64,000 nucleotides of DNA from Paracoccus sp. N5 (GTDB taxonomy: Bacteria; Pseudomonadota; Alphaproteobacteria; Rhodobacterales; Rhodobacteraceae). Below, piece by piece: positions 63,801 to 64,000 of the stretch (its first letter is position 1; the number at the start of each line of letters is the position of its first letter). The stretch lies in the NCBI RefSeq assembly GCF_000371965.1, contig NZ_AQUO01000001.1, forward strand, positions 558,001 through 622,000, read 5' to 3'. Made by a program: the position numbers and the translations under genes. The notes beneath the pieces are model-generated. The model was not told where the DNA came from. It saw only the letters and a list, made by a program, of their open reading frames with translations, and did not search any database.

Positions 63801-64000
63801 GAGGACGGGAGGGTGGCTTCGCTCCGCAAGCGGGGCCACTGGACCGACATACACGACCGGATTGCTGAGTTCGCGCCCTTCCTGCGGGCGCAGGAGCATT
63901 CCGCTCAGATCGACCGGGCCAGCCTTCAGACGTATGAAGAAGCGTTCAGGAAAGGACGGATCAACATCCTCAACTGCTCCACCACCATGGAGATGGGCGT
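60801..64000 (+). CDS. druE: DruE-like SF2 helicase, N-terminal 1066 residues (runs off the window)
   Basis: The gene starts 14 bp after the druH-like stop and is open to the window end. Helicase motifs in order: SGTGSGKTE (Lys135), TNTTMLEYMLMR, DEAH (260-263), SATIG (297-301), and the motif V-like NCSTTMEMGV at the very end. Between the two RecA folds lies an insertion of over 700 residues with a Cys cluster (CIDPAC, then CTCSAP and CDECGTPW, about residues 437-490), as in DruE and DISARM-type helicases with DUF1998. DruE should use ATP to act on invading DNA. The C-terminal part is not visible. Confidence 0.78.
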   Translation, partial: MKDGIDTNRSGYAEVLDRVAERAASAVVAKGRVRSVALRAALSARLRAEPGQADAFLADPVFEAARVWKRADRTLNDLAGKLLEEDLVAALDGAPNRRWPRHGAEHAPYLHQMRAWTAAAEERSFLVTSGTGSGKTECFMVPMLNDLLRQSPAGRRRGVQAIVLYPLNALIDSQRERLGEWIAPLSGRITYALYNRHLKETLPPHEWPGGGMVPDRKRLRVDPPSILVTNTTMLEYMLMRAQDGPILERSQGTLRWIVLDEAHSYVGAQAAEMALLLRRVREAFGVAPEDVRLAATSATIGEGQETAAALRRFVADLGGVPEDRVEIIAGEEREPDLPPEGAQAALDREALAVPDESLWQMLAPDPRIRAARARMRDGGLTLGAATGILGLGDPGDRGARHQAFAVLEAAARACAPGSDLRLAPWRLHVFHRAQAGLWACIDPACPDRHPALSTEGSDWPYGQVHLEERERCTCSAPVFEVGACDECGTPWLLAERFAQGAHEYLTQARRDDDEDEYVLDVEPDPSPEEGAAATPSREVLLGPAQDSGDDIAVRLTDGALLNRPEPSDLVATLRIVEERADRACCARAHEPRTGVRPQTFGAPFLMGNAMPVLLEAVPRVEGAGAAPFGGRRLLSFTDSRQGTARFSAKLQQEAERNLTRAVITHAVQEAGGGDPARAAALQAEIEGLEQAVVAVPSLRGLLEEKREALAALTDGAGRISWTDLRGTLAANPELSDFAAEVWRGRPLGGAHLADTPADLAELFLFRELFRRPRLQNNVETMGLARLVFPALEEHARLKVPAPLAEAGHDTKVWADVLHAAVDIVFRATLAIDLPQDPVDMRHWISPRSALSAVMEPGTPPDAESPVRSPSRFPTAAATRGSLVRLLYRLTGGAPDNALDAGRVDTVLAAIWTAFSSARLLRAVGPYAWRLDLRRAEVARLDRAWQCPQTWRLLPFAPAGVSLNAIEAEALATPVDMPRLPGAAPTGLTAEARAEVRRWLEEDGRVASLRKRGHWTDIHDRIAEFAPFLRAQEHSAQIDRASLQTYEEAFRKGRINILNCSTTMEMG

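Overview
The window looks like a piece of an alphaproteobacterial chromosome of the order Rhodobacterales, most probably Paracoccus. The base composition is high in G+C. Several family- and order-typical features agree with this: dnaA-dnaN-recF next to rpsT, ChpT of the CckA-ChpT-CtrA phosphorelay, OlsBA ornithine-lipid acyltransferases, a short HprK beside RapZ/EIIA/HPr and pckA, and an acyl-CoA dehydrogenase of the methylsuccinyl-CoA dehydrogenase type. The genus is an inference; no rRNA or tRNA gene is present to test it.

Layout. 1-781: 3' part of an acyl-CoA synthetase. 794-1644: an 851-bp IS5-family (IS427-type) element. 1645 to about 10130: a defective HK97-type prophage, all on the minus strand, with no integrase or tail genes. 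Its head genes are in an unusual order, and it carries an iteron-like repeat cluster beside a putative replication protein and a Topo VI-A/Toprim-like protein. 10181-53612: core chromosome. This holds proA, chpT, olsBA, an SLC13 carrier, a YmdB-like phosphoesterase, ubiEB, mutM, an enoyl-CoA hydratase, rpsT, dnaA-dnaN-recF, adenine deaminase, recO, two META lipoproteins, a methylsuccinyl-CoA-type dehydrogenase, a TauE/SafE exporter, dapE, gshA, a TetR-HPr-EIIA-RapZ-HprK cluster divergent from pckA, rnr, a carbohydrate cluster (GH15, glycoamylase, GH3, SbmA-like ABC transporter), an endonuclease-III-like enzyme and several very small genes.

53700-57500 is mobile-element debris of mixed composition: a serine-recombinase tail cut by an IS66 end, an IS21/IS66 transposase chimera, an AT-richer truncated gene, a second apparently identical copy of the 851-bp IS in inverted orientation, and two degenerate 55-bp direct repeats that bracket 2.8 kb. 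57529 to the window end is a defence locus: a protein of about 1085 aa resembling DruH (STY4851/ECs_5259, YjiT family), followed 14 bp later by a very large SF2 helicase resembling DruE. Together they look like a type III Druantia anti-phage system, with a DUF3883 protein encoded divergently upstream.

How the genes work together. The core part serves replication initiation and repair (DnaA, DnaN, RecF, RecO, MutM, the Nth-like enzyme), membrane and quinone biosynthesis (OlsBA, UbiE, UbiB), and carbon and nitrogen control (incomplete PTS next to pckA). The two inverted IS copies bracket about 53 kb, including dnaA. They could invert that block or confuse its assembly. The best candidates for new biology are the Druantia-like locus with its divergent DUF3883 neighbour, and the prophage replication module with iterons.
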